From Rhizobium herbae (GTDB lineage: Bacteria > Pseudomonadota > Alphaproteobacteria > Rhizobiales > Rhizobiaceae), in the NCBI RefSeq assembly GCF_019511375.1, contig NZ_JAEUAO010000001.1:1178001-1242000 (forward strand): a stretch of 64,000 nucleotides of DNA, written 5' to 3'. A model generated the notes under the pieces. The model was not told the origin of the DNA and did not search any database. It worked only from the letters and a program-made list of their open reading frames with translations. The first letter of the stretch is position 1; every line of letters begins with the position of its first letter. This document shows, in pieces, positions 45,221 to 53,920 of this stretch. Both the position numbers and the translations under genes were made by a program.

Positions 45221-46162
45221 ATGAAAAATTCCTGTGATTTCCGCCGGTTGCGTTCCTGGGAACTGGCTCTGGTCGTCTTTGCCGTTTCCGCGCCGTTCGC
45301 CTTGCCGTTCGCGTCGCCCCCGTCTTTCGTGCGCGCAGCCGTGGCGCAGGACATGCAGAAGATCGACACGTCGCGCCTGGTCTCCGTCGGCGGCGCCATT
45401 ACAGAGATCATCTACGCGCTCGGTGAAGAGGGCAAGCTCGTCGGGCGCGACTCGACCAGCGTCTATCCCGAGGCGGCTTCGAAGCTTCCCAACGTCGGCT
45501 ACATGCGGCAGCTGGCACCGGAAGGCGTGATCGCCACAAATCCGTCCGCCATCATTGCGGTGGAGGGCAGCGGCCCGCCGGAGACGCTCAACGTTCTCGA
45601 AGAGGCAAAGATCCCCTTCCAGACGGTTCCGGAAAAGTTCGATCGCGACGGCATCCTGGAAAAAATCAAAATCGTCGGCGATTTTCTAGGCGTACCGGAG
45701 AAGGCAGCGGCGCTGTCCGAAAAGGTCAACGCGGACCTGGACGCGGCGGTGGCAGATGCCGCCAGGCGGCCTGAAGCCGAACGCAAGCGGGTGATGTTCA
45801 TCCTGAGCACCCAGGGCGGAAAGATCATGGCGTCGGGCACGGGGACGGCGGCAGACGGCATCATTGCGCTTGCCGGTGCCGTCAATGCGACGGCAAGCTT
45901 CCCCGGGTACAAGCCCCTGACCGACGAAGCGATCATCGAAGCAAGACCGGATGTGGTGCTGATGATGACCCGCAGCGGCGGCCATGCCGCCACCGACGAC
46001 GAACTCTTTGCGCATCCGGCGCTCAGCCTGACGCCGGCGGCCAAGACCAAGGCGGTGATCCGCATGGATGGCTTGCATCTGCTCGGTTTTGGCCCGCGTA
46101 CAGCAGGCGCCGTGCGCGCGTTGAATGCAGCGATCTACGGAAAACCGCATGCCTCGCAGTGA
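45221..46162 (+). CDS. hmuT: Periplasmic heme-binding protein HmuT
   Basis: 313 aa from ATG 45221 with AAGGA upstream. An N-terminal export signal (LALVVFAVSAPFALPFA region) is followed by MQKIDTSRLVSVGGAITEII, the type-III binding-protein start. ARPDVVLMMTRSGGHAATDD and the conserved MDGLHLLGFGPRT follow. It carries heme from the outer-membrane receptor to HmuU. Confidence 0.92.
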   Translation: MKNSCDFRRLRSWELALVVFAVSAPFALPFASPPSFVRAAVAQDMQKIDTSRLVSVGGAITEIIYALGEEGKLVGRDSTSVYPEAASKLPNVGYMRQLAPEGVIATNPSAIIAVEGSGPPETLNVLEEAKIPFQTVPEKFDRDGILEKIKIVGDFLGVPEKAAALSEKVNADLDAAVADAARRPEAERKRVMFILSTQGGKIMASGTGTAADGIIALAGAVNATASFPGYKPLTDEAIIEARPDVVLMMTRSGGHAATDDELFAHPALSLTPAAKTKAVIRMDGLHLLGFGPRTAGAVRALNAAIYGKPHASQ

Positions 46163-47273
46163 AATGACGGCAGGCAGCGGCCAATCGCGACCGTTTGCAG
46201 CGCGTCTGAAATCGGAATGGCTCCAGGGCGACCGGTCGCGGCTGGCGCGACTGGTGATCCTTGCGCTCATCCTGGCGGCGGCGGCGATGTTCGCCGCGTC
46301 CATCATGACCGGTGCGGCCGACGCTTCGCTGGGCAACGTGCTGCGCTGGCTCTTCGGCGTCGAGGGCGCGCAACAGGCGCTGAGCGTTCGCGACCGCATC
46401 ATCATCCTCGATATCCGCTTGCCGCGGGCGGTCATGGGCCTGCTGGTCGGAGCCTCCCTGGCGGTATCCGGCGCGATCATGCAGGGCCTCTTCCGCAACC
46501 CGCTGGCCGACCCGGCGCTTGTCGGCATCTCATCCGGCGCCAGCCTGGGCGCCGTGCTGACGATCGTGCTCGGCAGTTCCCTTTTCGGTGCACTCTTTGC
46601 CGTCTTCGGCTTCTACACGCTCCCGGTCGCCGCATTCCTCGGCTGCCTCGTGACGACGCTCCTGCTCTACCGGATCGCGACCCGCAGCGGCCAGACGTCA
46701 GTCGCAACCATGCTGCTTGCCGGCATTGCGCTCGCCGCGCTTGCCAATGCCGTCACCGGCGTGCTGATCTTCGTCGCCGACGACAAGCAGTTGCGTGACT
46801 TGACCTTCTGGGGCCTTGGATCGCTCGCCGGCGCAAACTGGACGAAGATCCTCTCCGCCGCGCCGATCATCCTCGTTTCGCTCGCCGTCGTGCCGCTTCT
46901 GGCGCAAGGCCTCAACGCGCTGACCCTTGGCGAAGCAGCGGCCTTCCACATGGGCATTCCGGTCCAGCGGCTGAAGAACATCGCCATCGTCAGCGTCGCC
47001 GCCTTGACGGGCGCTTCGGTCGCCGTCAGCGGCGGCATCGGTTTCGTCGGCATCGTCGTGCCGCATGTGCTCAGGCTGATCATCGGGCCGGACCATCGCT
47101 ATCTGCTGCCAGCGTCAGCGTTGCTCGGCGGCACGCTGCTGATCTTTGCCGACATGGTCGCGCGTACAATCGTGCCGCCCGCGGAACTGCCCATCGGCAT
47201 CATCACCGCATTCGTTGGTGCCCCCTTCTTCCTGTGGATCCTGCTGCGCGGGCGTTCGCATATGGGGCTTTGA
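46149..47273 (+). CDS. hmuU: Heme ABC transporter permease HmuU
   Basis: 374 aa from ATG 46149 (overlapping hmuT by 14 bases, with a GGA-containing site upstream). ATGs at 46125 and 46164 are possible alternatives. FecCD/BtuC-type permease with ten predicted helices: RLPRAVMGLLVGASLAVSGA, IMQGLFRNPLADPALVGISS and GGIGFVGIVVPHVLRLIIGP are hallmarks. Works as a dimer with HmuV. Confidence 0.92.
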   Translation: MPRSEMTAGSGQSRPFAARLKSEWLQGDRSRLARLVILALILAAAAMFAASIMTGAADASLGNVLRWLFGVEGAQQALSVRDRIIILDIRLPRAVMGLLVGASLAVSGAIMQGLFRNPLADPALVGISSGASLGAVLTIVLGSSLFGALFAVFGFYTLPVAAFLGCLVTTLLLYRIATRSGQTSVATMLLAGIALAALANAVTGVLIFVADDKQLRDLTFWGLGSLAGANWTKILSAAPIILVSLAVVPLLAQGLNALTLGEAAAFHMGIPVQRLKNIAIVSVAALTGASVAVSGGIGFVGIVVPHVLRLIIGPDHRYLLPASALLGGTLLIFADMVARTIVPPAELPIGIITAFVGAPFFLWILLRGRSHMGL

Positions 47274-47281
47274 GGACAATC

Positions 47282-48070
47282 ATGATCAAGGCCAGCAATC
47301 TCTCGGTCCGACTTGCCGGAAAACAGGTGCTGCACGGCGTCGACATAGAGGCGGCAGCCGGCCAGTTGACGGCCATCGTCGGGCCGAACGGTTCCGGCAA
47401 AACCACCAGTCTCAAGGCGATCGCCGGCGAACTCCCCTATGACGGCACCATCAGCATTAACGGTCACGACATCGCGACACTGAAACCGTGGCAACTCGCG
47501 GTGAAGCGCGCCGTCTTGCCGCAATCGACAGTGATCTCCTTTCCCTTCACGGTGCGCGAGATCGTTCGCATGGGTCTGTCCGTTGGCGCAAGGGCCGGCG
47601 CGGACGAAGCCGACCGGATCGCCAGAGAGGCGCTGGAAGCCGTCGATCTGTCGGGTTTCGCCGGCCGCTTCTACCGGGAGCTTTCCGGCGGCGAACAGCA
47701 GCGCGTCCAGCTTGCCCGCGCGCTGTGTCAGATCTGGGACCCCCTGCAGGATGGCGAACCCGCGTTCCTGTTGCTGGATGAACCCGTATCAAGCCTCGAC
47801 ATCCGCCACCAACTGACGATCATGCGGCTTGCCCGCAATTTCTGCGCCCGCGGCGGTGGCGTCGTCGCCGTCATGCATGACCTCAATCTGACCGCCATGT
47901 TTGCCGATCGGATGATCATGATGAAGAGCGGCCGTGTGCGCGCCGCCGGACATCCGAACGAGGTGATGACCGACGGCGTCATGGAAGCGGTTTTCGGCTG
48001 CGCCATGCGGGTCAACGCCACGCCCGCCGGCTCAGTCCCGTTCGTCCTGCCCCACACGGCCGCCGGCTAG
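47282..48070 (+). CDS. hmuV: Heme ABC transporter ATP-binding protein HmuV
   Basis: 262 aa from ATG 47282 with GAGGAC upstream. Walker A VGPNGSGKTTSLKAI, signature LSGGEQQRVQLARAL, Walker B AFLLLDEPVSSLD and H-loop VMHDLN. Last gene of hmuPSTUV. The EcfG-type promoter of the next gene begins 17 bases past its stop. Confidence 0.93.
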   Translation: MIKASNLSVRLAGKQVLHGVDIEAAAGQLTAIVGPNGSGKTTSLKAIAGELPYDGTISINGHDIATLKPWQLAVKRAVLPQSTVISFPFTVREIVRMGLSVGARAGADEADRIAREALEAVDLSGFAGRFYRELSGGEQQRVQLARALCQIWDPLQDGEPAFLLLDEPVSSLDIRHQLTIMRLARNFCARGGGVVAVMHDLNLTAMFADRMIMMKSGRVRAAGHPNEVMTDGVMEAVFGCAMRVNATPAGSVPFVLPHTAAG

Positions 48071-48086
48071 CCCGCCGTTCCGCCGG

Positions 48087-48111
48087 TGGAACCAATCACC
48101 CTTCTGCGCGT
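48087..48111 (+). promoter_or_regulatory. EcfG-type promoter upstream of the DUF883 gene
   Basis: GGAAC (48087-48091), 16 bases, CGTT (48108-48111): an exact consensus match in the hmuV-DUF883 gap. It implies a leader of about 100 bases and stress induction of the downstream membrane-protein pair. Confidence 0.75.
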
Positions 48112-48217
48112 TGAGGTCGCGAACCGCTGACACGGTGATGATGTCCCGTGTCGGCATGACAGACGCGGGGTTTGCCGTAAGTGGTGGACGCCAGCGACAG
48201 ATAGGGGTTTTATTCTC

Positions 48218-48571
48218 ATGGCAACAGGTCTCTTTTCCGGTTCCGGCGCAAAGAAGCGCTTCGTTGATACGCCGATGGACGATCAGATCACTGAACTGCG
48301 CGACGAAATCGCATCCCTTGCGCGCCTCCTGTCGCAGCGTGGCGCCGACGCTTCGAAAGATGTCCGGACCAAGGCGCATAGCGCACGCGAACACGCCGAA
48401 GCCGGCCTTCAGGAGCTGATCGAAACCGGCGAGCAACTGTTTGCAGACTTGCGCAGCCGCTACGCGCTCACTGAAAAGCGGGTCCGCCACACTGTTCGCG
48501 ACCATCCCTTCGCGACGCTCGGGGCAGCGGCTGCCGTTGGACTGCTGATCGCAGCTCTCCTCCGCCGCTAA
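48218..48571 (+). CDS. DUF883 (ElaB/YqjD-like) membrane-anchored protein
   Basis: 117 aa with AGGGG upstream. Residues 20-85 form a long amphipathic helix (ELRDEIASLARLLSQRGAD, then an HSAREHAEAGLQELIE region), and the C-terminus has the single membrane helix LGAAAAVGLLIAALL followed by RR. YqjD-type proteins tether ribosomes to the inner membrane in stationary phase in E. coli. An exact EcfG promoter upstream fits stress-phase expression. Followed by a YqjE-like gene, as in enterobacteria. Confidence 0.85.
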   Translation: MATGLFSGSGAKKRFVDTPMDDQITELRDEIASLARLLSQRGADASKDVRTKAHSAREHAEAGLQELIETGEQLFADLRSRYALTEKRVRHTVRDHPFATLGAAAAVGLLIAALLRR

Positions 48572-48661
48572 TTAACCAGCTTCGGGCGGCGGTCAGCACT
48601 GCCCGTCGCATCGCTGGCTCTGTTTGCCAGCCGAACTTGCCTTCTTGCCGTGGAGAAGAAA

Positions 48662-49093
48662 ATGGGTCCCTTGGCCGCCATGCTTTCGGCTCTCGTAGTG
48701 ACGGACATTGGCATTGTCGTATCGCGCTACAAGCGCAACGGAGGCCTGTGGCTGTTGGCGTCCTTGTTTTTCCTGACCGCCTATATTTTCGTTCTTGTCG
48801 CAGCCGCAATCTATCTCAGCACAATATTTACGCCGCTGACGGCCACCGTCATGCTCGCAGCCATATCCCTCGCCATTGGCCTCGTCATCATCGGCATCAT
48901 GTCCGCGCTCAATGCGCGGGACCGGCGGATCGCGGCCGAAAAGCGCCGGCGTTCGCAAGCGCAAACCAGCCTGGTAATCGCTACTGCCCTGACGCTGTTC
49001 CGAAAGCAGCCGCTTCTTGCCGCCGGTCTCGTCGTCGGACTGGGAGCCGCGCTTGGGCTGATGCGGAAACCCGGCAGCAGCGACCACTCCTGA
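48662..49093 (+). CDS. YqjE-like/phage-holin-family membrane protein
   Basis: 143 aa from ATG 48662 with GGAG 6 bases upstream; a GTG four codons earlier is less likely. Two central helices (LWLLASLFFLTAYIFVLVAA and VMLAAISLAIGLVIIGIMSA) and a third near the end (LLAAGLVVGLGAALGLM), with a basic stretch RDRRIAAEKRRR between. It pairs with the DUF883 gene like yqjD-yqjE. 'Holin' here is a family label, not evidence of phage. Confidence 0.78.
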   Translation: MGPLAAMLSALVVTDIGIVVSRYKRNGGLWLLASLFFLTAYIFVLVAAAIYLSTIFTPLTATVMLAAISLAIGLVIIGIMSALNARDRRIAAEKRRRSQAQTSLVIATALTLFRKQPLLAAGLVVGLGAALGLMRKPGSSDHS

Positions 49094-49105
49094 CGGCAAA
49101 CCGGA

Positions 49106-50611
49106 TCAAAGGGGGAGCCGGACGATCGCCGTCAGGCCCGCGGGCAGGAACTCTATCTTCACCGAACTGCCCATCACCTTGTCGAGGCTGCGTTCGATCA
49201 GGATCGAGCCGAAGCCGCGCCGCTCCGGCTCCCTGACCGGCGGACCTCCGACCTCGGTCCAGGTCATATGCAGAACACGATGGCCGTCCTCATCCACGCC
49301 GCGCGCGGTAAGGACGATCTTGCCGTCAGGAACCCCGAGAGAACCGTATTTTGCGGCATTGGTCGCCAGCTCGTGCAGGACCAGCCCGAGGCCGACCGCC
49401 TGATCCGGACCGAGTAGAATCTCGTCCTTGTGGATTTCGACCTGCCGCGCATAGTCGCGTACATGCGGCGCCAGTTGCTTGGCCAGCAGTGCAGAAAGGT
49501 GAATATTGCCCCATTCGTGATCCGACAAAAGCCCGTGTGCTTCCGATATGGATTGAAGCCTGCCGGCGAACGCCGTCATGAACTCCCGCGGATCGCTGGT
49601 CTGGCGCAATGTCTGGCGCGCCAGCGACTGCAACATTGCCAGCGTGTTCTTGACGCGGTGGTTGAGCTCGCGCAGAAGCAGCCGCGTGCGCTGCGCTGAA
49701 ATCTGTTCATTCGTCACGTCGATATTGATGCCGAGAAAAAGCGTTGGCTTGCCGTTGGCATCGCGTTCATGCACGCGGCCGCGGCCCAGAAGCCAGCGAC
49801 CGGTGGAGGCGACCCGAAACGTGCCGTCATATTCCTCGTCCCGCGTCATGGCAGACCGCAGCTTCGACAGCGTTGCGATGCGATCCTCGGCATGAATTTT
49901 GTGGAAAATGTCCCTTGCCTGGGCGACTCCGGCGGGCGGCATGCCGAACATCCGCAGCATCGCGGGATTGCACGAAACGCTGCCGGAGCGGATATCCCAC
50001 AGCCAGCTGCCGACATTGGCGGCATCGAGCGCCATGGCATGGCGCTGCTCCTCGCGTGAAAGCGCTGCCTCTTTCAACGCCCGCTGGCGCGCCTCGTGCT
50101 TGAGCTTGAACAACGCCGCCGCAGCGCGCGAAAGGCGCTGCAATTGGACGAGGAGTTGCTGCGGAAGATTTTTACGCGGCTTGATATCGAAAACACAGAT
50201 CGTGCCAACGGGCTGGTCGTCGATGAGGAGCGGCGCACCCGCATAAAACCGCAGAAACGGCGCACTCGTCACCTGCGGCAGGCGCGAAAACCGAGGGTCG
50301 GTCGAGGCATCGCCGACAACGAACACTTCGCTTAGGGGCGCCGCGAGAGCATGCACGCAGAACGATTCCGTTGACAACGCCTGCGCCTCGGTGGTCCCAG
50401 CCGCGGCCTTGAACCACTGATGCCGCGTATCGACAAGGGTCACCAAAGCAATCGGAGCGCTGAAAAGATCGGCGGCAATCTCGGCGAGCTCGCGGAAATC
50501 GGCATCCGGCACAGCCATGTCCGGGACGACAGAGCGCAGGACACCAAGCCGTTGAGGCGATGTCATGACGGCCGCAACCGCCGTCGGAAGATCGCTAGTC
50601 ATTTCATCCAT
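49106..50611 (-). CDS. GAF-PAS HWE-family sensor histidine kinase next to ecfG
   Basis: 501 aa, start probably ATG 50611 (other ATGs are nearby). A GAF domain spans about residues 20-165 (APIALVTLVDTRHQWFKAAA) and a PAS domain 190-310. The HWE kinase core is RELNHRVKNTLAMLQSLARQ with the phospho-accepting histidine, the N-box LHELATNAAKYGSLG, the HWE tryptophan-glutamate in TWTEVGGPP, and an intact glycine loop RRGFGSILIERSL. It follows ecfG on the same strand, as rsiC does in S. meliloti. It probably phosphorylates PhyR or its partner response regulator. Confidence 0.88.
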   Translation of the reverse strand: MDEMTSDLPTAVAAVMTSPQRLGVLRSVVPDMAVPDADFRELAEIAADLFSAPIALVTLVDTRHQWFKAAAGTTEAQALSTESFCVHALAAPLSEVFVVGDASTDPRFSRLPQVTSAPFLRFYAGAPLLIDDQPVGTICVFDIKPRKNLPQQLLVQLQRLSRAAAALFKLKHEARQRALKEAALSREEQRHAMALDAANVGSWLWDIRSGSVSCNPAMLRMFGMPPAGVAQARDIFHKIHAEDRIATLSKLRSAMTRDEEYDGTFRVASTGRWLLGRGRVHERDANGKPTLFLGINIDVTNEQISAQRTRLLLRELNHRVKNTLAMLQSLARQTLRQTSDPREFMTAFAGRLQSISEAHGLLSDHEWGNIHLSALLAKQLAPHVRDYARQVEIHKDEILLGPDQAVGLGLVLHELATNAAKYGSLGVPDGKIVLTARGVDEDGHRVLHMTWTEVGGPPVREPERRGFGSILIERSLDKVMGSSVKIEFLPAGLTAIVRLPL

Positions 50612-50799
50612 GAACTTCCACACCCAACCACGGGGCGCCGTCATTTATTGGAGCGCGCTGCATCTGCCAATGCAGCGTGCCTGTTGCTCGCTGTTCTGCA
50701 CGATTGCCAACCCCGGTGCAATCTGCCCGCAGATCGCGGCGCTCTGCGAAAGAGAAGTTCCGCCGGATCAGACGACTGGCGGACACCTAATGCCTGCTG

Positions 50800-51366
50800 T
50801 CAGGAAACGAAAGAGCGCGAGATGATGGGCGCCGATGTCGCGTCCGGTCCATACTCGCTCTCACCCGTCACCTGAAGAATATCCTGAAGGCGCTGGCGGG
50901 CGCGGTTGACCCGGCTCTTGATTGTTCCGAGAGCGCAGCCGCAGATCTCCGCCGCCTCCTCATAGGAGAAGCCGGAAGCACCGACCAGGATGATCGCCTC
51001 GCGCTGATCCGGCGGCAGCATTTCCAACGCCCGCTTGAAGTCCTGAAGATCGAGCGAACCATACTGGGAGGGATGCTGAGCCAGCGCTTCGGTGAAGTAG
51101 CCCTCGCTGTCCTGCACTTCGCGCCCACGTTTGCGCATCTGGCTGTAGAGTTCGTTGCGCAGAATGGTGAACAGCCACGCCTTCATGTTGGTGCCCATCT
51201 CGAAGTGGTCCTGTTTGGCCCAAGCCTTCATGATGGTGTCCTGAACGAGATCGTCGGCGCGGTCGTGCCGGCCGATCAACGACATCGCGAACGCGCGCAA
51301 GCTTGGAAGGGCTGCGAGCATTTCACGCTTGAAACTCGACTCCTCAGAGGTCATGCCGCCACTCAT
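50800..51366 (-). CDS. ecfG: EcfG-type general stress sigma factor (RpoE2-like)
   Basis: 188 aa. Start ATG 51366 overlaps the nepR stop (ATGA); an ATG four codons later is possible. Sigma region 2 has RADDLVQDTIMKAWAKQDHF and TNMKAWLFTILRNELYSQ. Region 4 has LPPDQREAIILVGASGFSYE and TIKSRVNRARQRL. It directs RNA polymerase to GGAAC-N16/17-CGTT promoters and is held inactive by NepR until phosphorylated PhyR titrates NepR away. Confidence 0.94.
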   Translation of the reverse strand: MSGGMTSEESSFKREMLAALPSLRAFAMSLIGRHDRADDLVQDTIMKAWAKQDHFEMGTNMKAWLFTILRNELYSQMRKRGREVQDSEGYFTEALAQHPSQYGSLDLQDFKRALEMLPPDQREAIILVGASGFSYEEAAEICGCALGTIKSRVNRARQRLQDILQVTGESEYGPDATSAPIISRSFVS

Positions 51367-51557
51367 TCCGCCACGTCCGACAACGACCGGCGCTCGACCG
51401 CATCGAGTTTCTCCAAAAGGTCGAGAAACCGGTCCGGAATGGCTTCTTCCTGTACCGAAAGATAGAGTGCGCGAAGCTTGGTTGCAATCTGCCCATTCGG
51501 ATTATCGGCGCGCATTGGCGTTGCCACATCGCGCCCAGCCCCAATTTTGTAGGTCAT
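51363..51557 (-). CDS. nepR: Anti-sigma factor NepR
   Basis: 64 aa from ATG 51557. Short helical protein with the NepR core TKLRALYLSVQEEAIPDRFL and DLLEKLDAVE. It binds EcfG, or the sigma-like domain of phosphorylated PhyR. It is cotranscribed with ecfG and has an EcfG-like promoter about 40 bases upstream, giving autoregulation. Confidence 0.92.
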   Translation of the reverse strand: MTYKIGAGRDVATPMRADNPNGQIATKLRALYLSVQEEAIPDRFLDLLEKLDAVERRSLSDVAE

Positions 51558-51593
51558 ACAGTGAAAATACCTTGAGAGTTCATCTGGCTGCAT

Positions 51594-51618
51594 AATGCAC
51601 CGCGAAAAAAATCGTTCC
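51594..51618 (-). promoter_or_regulatory. EcfG-type promoter of nepR-ecfG
   Basis: On the minus strand GGAAC (51618-51614), 16 bases, then CATT (51597-51594), one mismatch to CGTT. It is positioned about 37 bases before nepR. Confidence 0.65.
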
Positions 51619-51625
51619 CTCCAAA

Positions 51626-51650
51626 GGAACCTTTTTTTTCGCGTCGCGTT
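51626..51650 (+). promoter_or_regulatory. EcfG-type promoter of phyR
   Basis: GGAAC (51626-51630), 16 bases, CGTT (51647-51650), an exact match 47 bases before phyR. It lies back to back with the nepR promoter, with only 7 bases between the two GGAAC boxes. Confidence 0.82.
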
Positions 51651-51697
51651 TCCGAACTGCATGGCCACCACCTCGGCCAGATTTAGGGAGCCCATAC

Positions 51698-52492
51698 ATG
51701 TCACTTTCCACGCGGATCGCTCCGTTCCTTCCCTATTTGCGCCGCTACTCCCGTGCACTGACCGGTTCACAGACGTCGGGTGACGCCTATGTGGCGGCTG
51801 TCCTGGAAGCGCTGATCGCAGATGTCACCATTTTCCCGGAGGCGAGCAGCGACAGGGTTGCGCTGTTTCGGCTCTATACGGAGCTGTTCGGCTCCTCCTC
51901 CGTTTTGATTCCCGAGCCGGTTTCCCCCTTTGCCTGGGAAAAGCGGGCGTCGATCAATCTCGCATCCGTGTCGCCGCTGGCGCGTCAGGCTTTCCTCCTT
52001 GTGTCCGTCGAAGGCTTCCGGACAAGCGAGGCGGCGGAAGTCCTGGGCACGACCGAGAGCGGCATGAACGAGCTGCTCGAGCGCGCTTCCGAGGAGATCT
52101 CGCGACAGGTCGCCACCGACATCATGATCATCGAAGACGAGCCGCTCATTGCGATCGATATCGAGCAGATGGTCGAAAGCCTCGGCCACAGGGTGACCGG
52201 CATTGCCCGCACCCGAGACGAGGCCGTGGCTCTCTTCAAGGCGACGCAGCCCAGTATGGTGCTCGCCGATATCCAGCTCGCCGACGGCAGCTCAGGCATA
52301 GATGCAGTCAATGACATCCTGAAGAACACGCCCATTCCGGTGATTTTCATCACGGCGTTCCCTGAACGCCTGTTGACCGGCGAGCGGCCTGAACCGACCT
52401 TCCTGGTCACCAAGCCGTTCAACCCCGACATGGTCAAGGCGCTGATCAGCCAGGCGCTGTTCTTCAACGAATCCACCAAGGCTGCGGCCTAA
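51698..52492 (+). CDS. phyR: Anti-anti-sigma response regulator PhyR
   Basis: 264 aa. The N-terminal 135 residues mimic an ECF sigma factor (LARQAFLLVSVEGFRTSEAA in the region-4-like part). The C-terminal receiver has the acidic pair in IIEDEPLI, phospho-acceptor Asp191 in VLADIQLADGSSG, the FAT-GUY-type FITAFPERLLTG and Lys in VTKPFNP. Phosphorylation exposes the sigma-like domain so that it captures NepR. Divergent from nepR-ecfG, and called rsiB1 in S. meliloti. Confidence 0.95.
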   Translation: MSLSTRIAPFLPYLRRYSRALTGSQTSGDAYVAAVLEALIADVTIFPEASSDRVALFRLYTELFGSSSVLIPEPVSPFAWEKRASINLASVSPLARQAFLLVSVEGFRTSEAAEVLGTTESGMNELLERASEEISRQVATDIMIIEDEPLIAIDIEQMVESLGHRVTGIARTRDEAVALFKATQPSMVLADIQLADGSSGIDAVNDILKNTPIPVIFITAFPERLLTGERPEPTFLVTKPFNPDMVKALISQALFFNESTKAAA

Positions 52493-52512
52493 GGCTGTCC
52501 GCCTGGACAGCC
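52493..52512 (+). terminator. Hairpin directly after phyR
   Basis: GGCTGTCC (52493-52500) and GGACAGCC (52505-52512) form an 8-bp stem with a 4-base loop starting right after the TAA. No T-run follows, so termination may be partial. Confidence 0.5.
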
Positions 52513-52700
52513 GGAAAGTTGATTTCAACGCCCTGCCGCATCTGCGGTAAGAGCCAAACTTAACCGCATCGGAAAAAGCCGATCGGTTGGCCGTTTCGTT
52601 GCACAGGAGCCGAACACACAATCAATCAGAGCATGGAAGGCGTAATCGCGTGGCCACTGCAGGCAATTCAGTTCCTCTCGGGACCGGAGGCGCGGTCCTG

Positions 52701-53663
52701 ATGGAGCTGGTTTTAAAGAAGTCTGGTTCGGGCTACCTTTATCAATCCGACGATCTCGACGTCGTTCTTTTCGGCAACCTGCCCAGTGTCCTGCAACCAC
52801 TGGCAACTGGGCCGCAGGCGGATAAAGAGGTGTTCGGAGTTGAGGAAGGCGCCCGCCTGAGCGCCTTGAAACGCGACGTCGCCAGCTGCAATACGCCTGC
52901 TTCGACGGAAATCGAAGTGCTCTCCCCGACGGGCGTGCTCACCTATCGCATAGACATTGAGCGCGTCGATACCCTCGGCATGATCGGTATTCTCTCCGTG
53001 ATCACCGATATTTCCGAAGCTCGCCATCGCGAGCGCATCCTGAAAACCCTGCTGCGCGAGCTCAGCCACCGCTCGAAAAACCTCCTGGCCATCATCCAGG
53101 GCATTGCGACCCAGACCGCGCGCCAGGCGCTTTCCCTCGACTATTTCCTCAGCAAGTTTCGCGGCCGCATTCAATCACTTGCCTACTCGCAGGACCTCGT
53201 GACGGATTCCAGCTGGCGCGGCGCGTATCTCTTCACGCTGGCGGAGCGGCAGGTGAGCGCCTACTGGCCTGCGACGGAGAACCCGATCTCCGTCCGCGGC
53301 GTGAACGCCCATCTGTCGCCGAACGCGACATTGCATGTCGGCCTTGCGCTGCACGAACTGATTGTCAACTCCGCCTCCTGCGGCGCGATCGCGGCCGGTA
53401 TCAATTCGCTGACGATCGACTGTTTCGAGACGCTGCTGGACGATCAGGACGCGATCGAGCTCGCCTGGATCGAACATCTCCCGCCAGCGTTGGCGTCGCG
53501 GAATGAGGCTGAAGATCACACGTTTGCACTGACGGTCCTGGAAAGGGTCGTGCCGGTGGCCGTCGGCGGCAGGGCCATATACCTGACCACATCCGACCGT
53601 ATCGAGTATCGCCTGACAATCCCGTGGCGGGAATACGAGATCATCACCCGCGTCGAGGAATGA
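52701..53663 (+). CDS. HWE/HisKA_2-type sensor kinase, possibly degenerate
   Basis: 320 aa from ATG 52701 (CGGAGG upstream); a GTG at 52650 also has a good site and would add 17 residues. An N-terminal PAS-like sensory region of about 130 residues contains no motif I can name. The kinase region has LLRELSHRSKNLLAIIQGIA with the histidine intact and the HWE-type AWIEHLPP. The ATP-binding part is altered: the N-box reads LHELIVNSASCGAIA instead of HELxTNAxKYG, and the glycine loop is replaced by HTFALTVLERVV. It may bind ATP poorly and act as a modulator of the PhyR system rather than an active kinase. Confidence 0.8.
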   Translation: MELVLKKSGSGYLYQSDDLDVVLFGNLPSVLQPLATGPQADKEVFGVEEGARLSALKRDVASCNTPASTEIEVLSPTGVLTYRIDIERVDTLGMIGILSVITDISEARHRERILKTLLRELSHRSKNLLAIIQGIATQTARQALSLDYFLSKFRGRIQSLAYSQDLVTDSSWRGAYLFTLAERQVSAYWPATENPISVRGVNAHLSPNATLHVGLALHELIVNSASCGAIAAGINSLTIDCFETLLDDQDAIELAWIEHLPPALASRNEAEDHTFALTVLERVVPVAVGGRAIYLTTSDRIEYRLTIPWREYEIITRVEE

Positions 53664-53920
53664 GCCGGCCTCGGGCGACAGCAGCGGCTACACGGTGACA
53701 GATTGGCAAAAAAGAACAGCCAGCGTCCGGGGAAGACACTGGCTGATATCGACAACTCACCGAGGGGGCGTGTGAGTTGTGTGCCGGACATTATTAGGTG
53801 TGCGCGCATTGGGGGCGATGCGAAGCACTATCCGGACAGGGCGTAAACGGGCTCCGCGCAAAAAGGTTCCAGCGCCGTCTGTCTTTTTTCTGAAAAATTA
53901 TCGCAGCGGAAGAAGTGCCG

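Noticed and set aside
48662-49093. Phage holin suggesting a prophage
   Set aside because: The family label is misleading; the gene pairs with a DUF883 gene as in yqjD-yqjE, and no phage gene is nearby.
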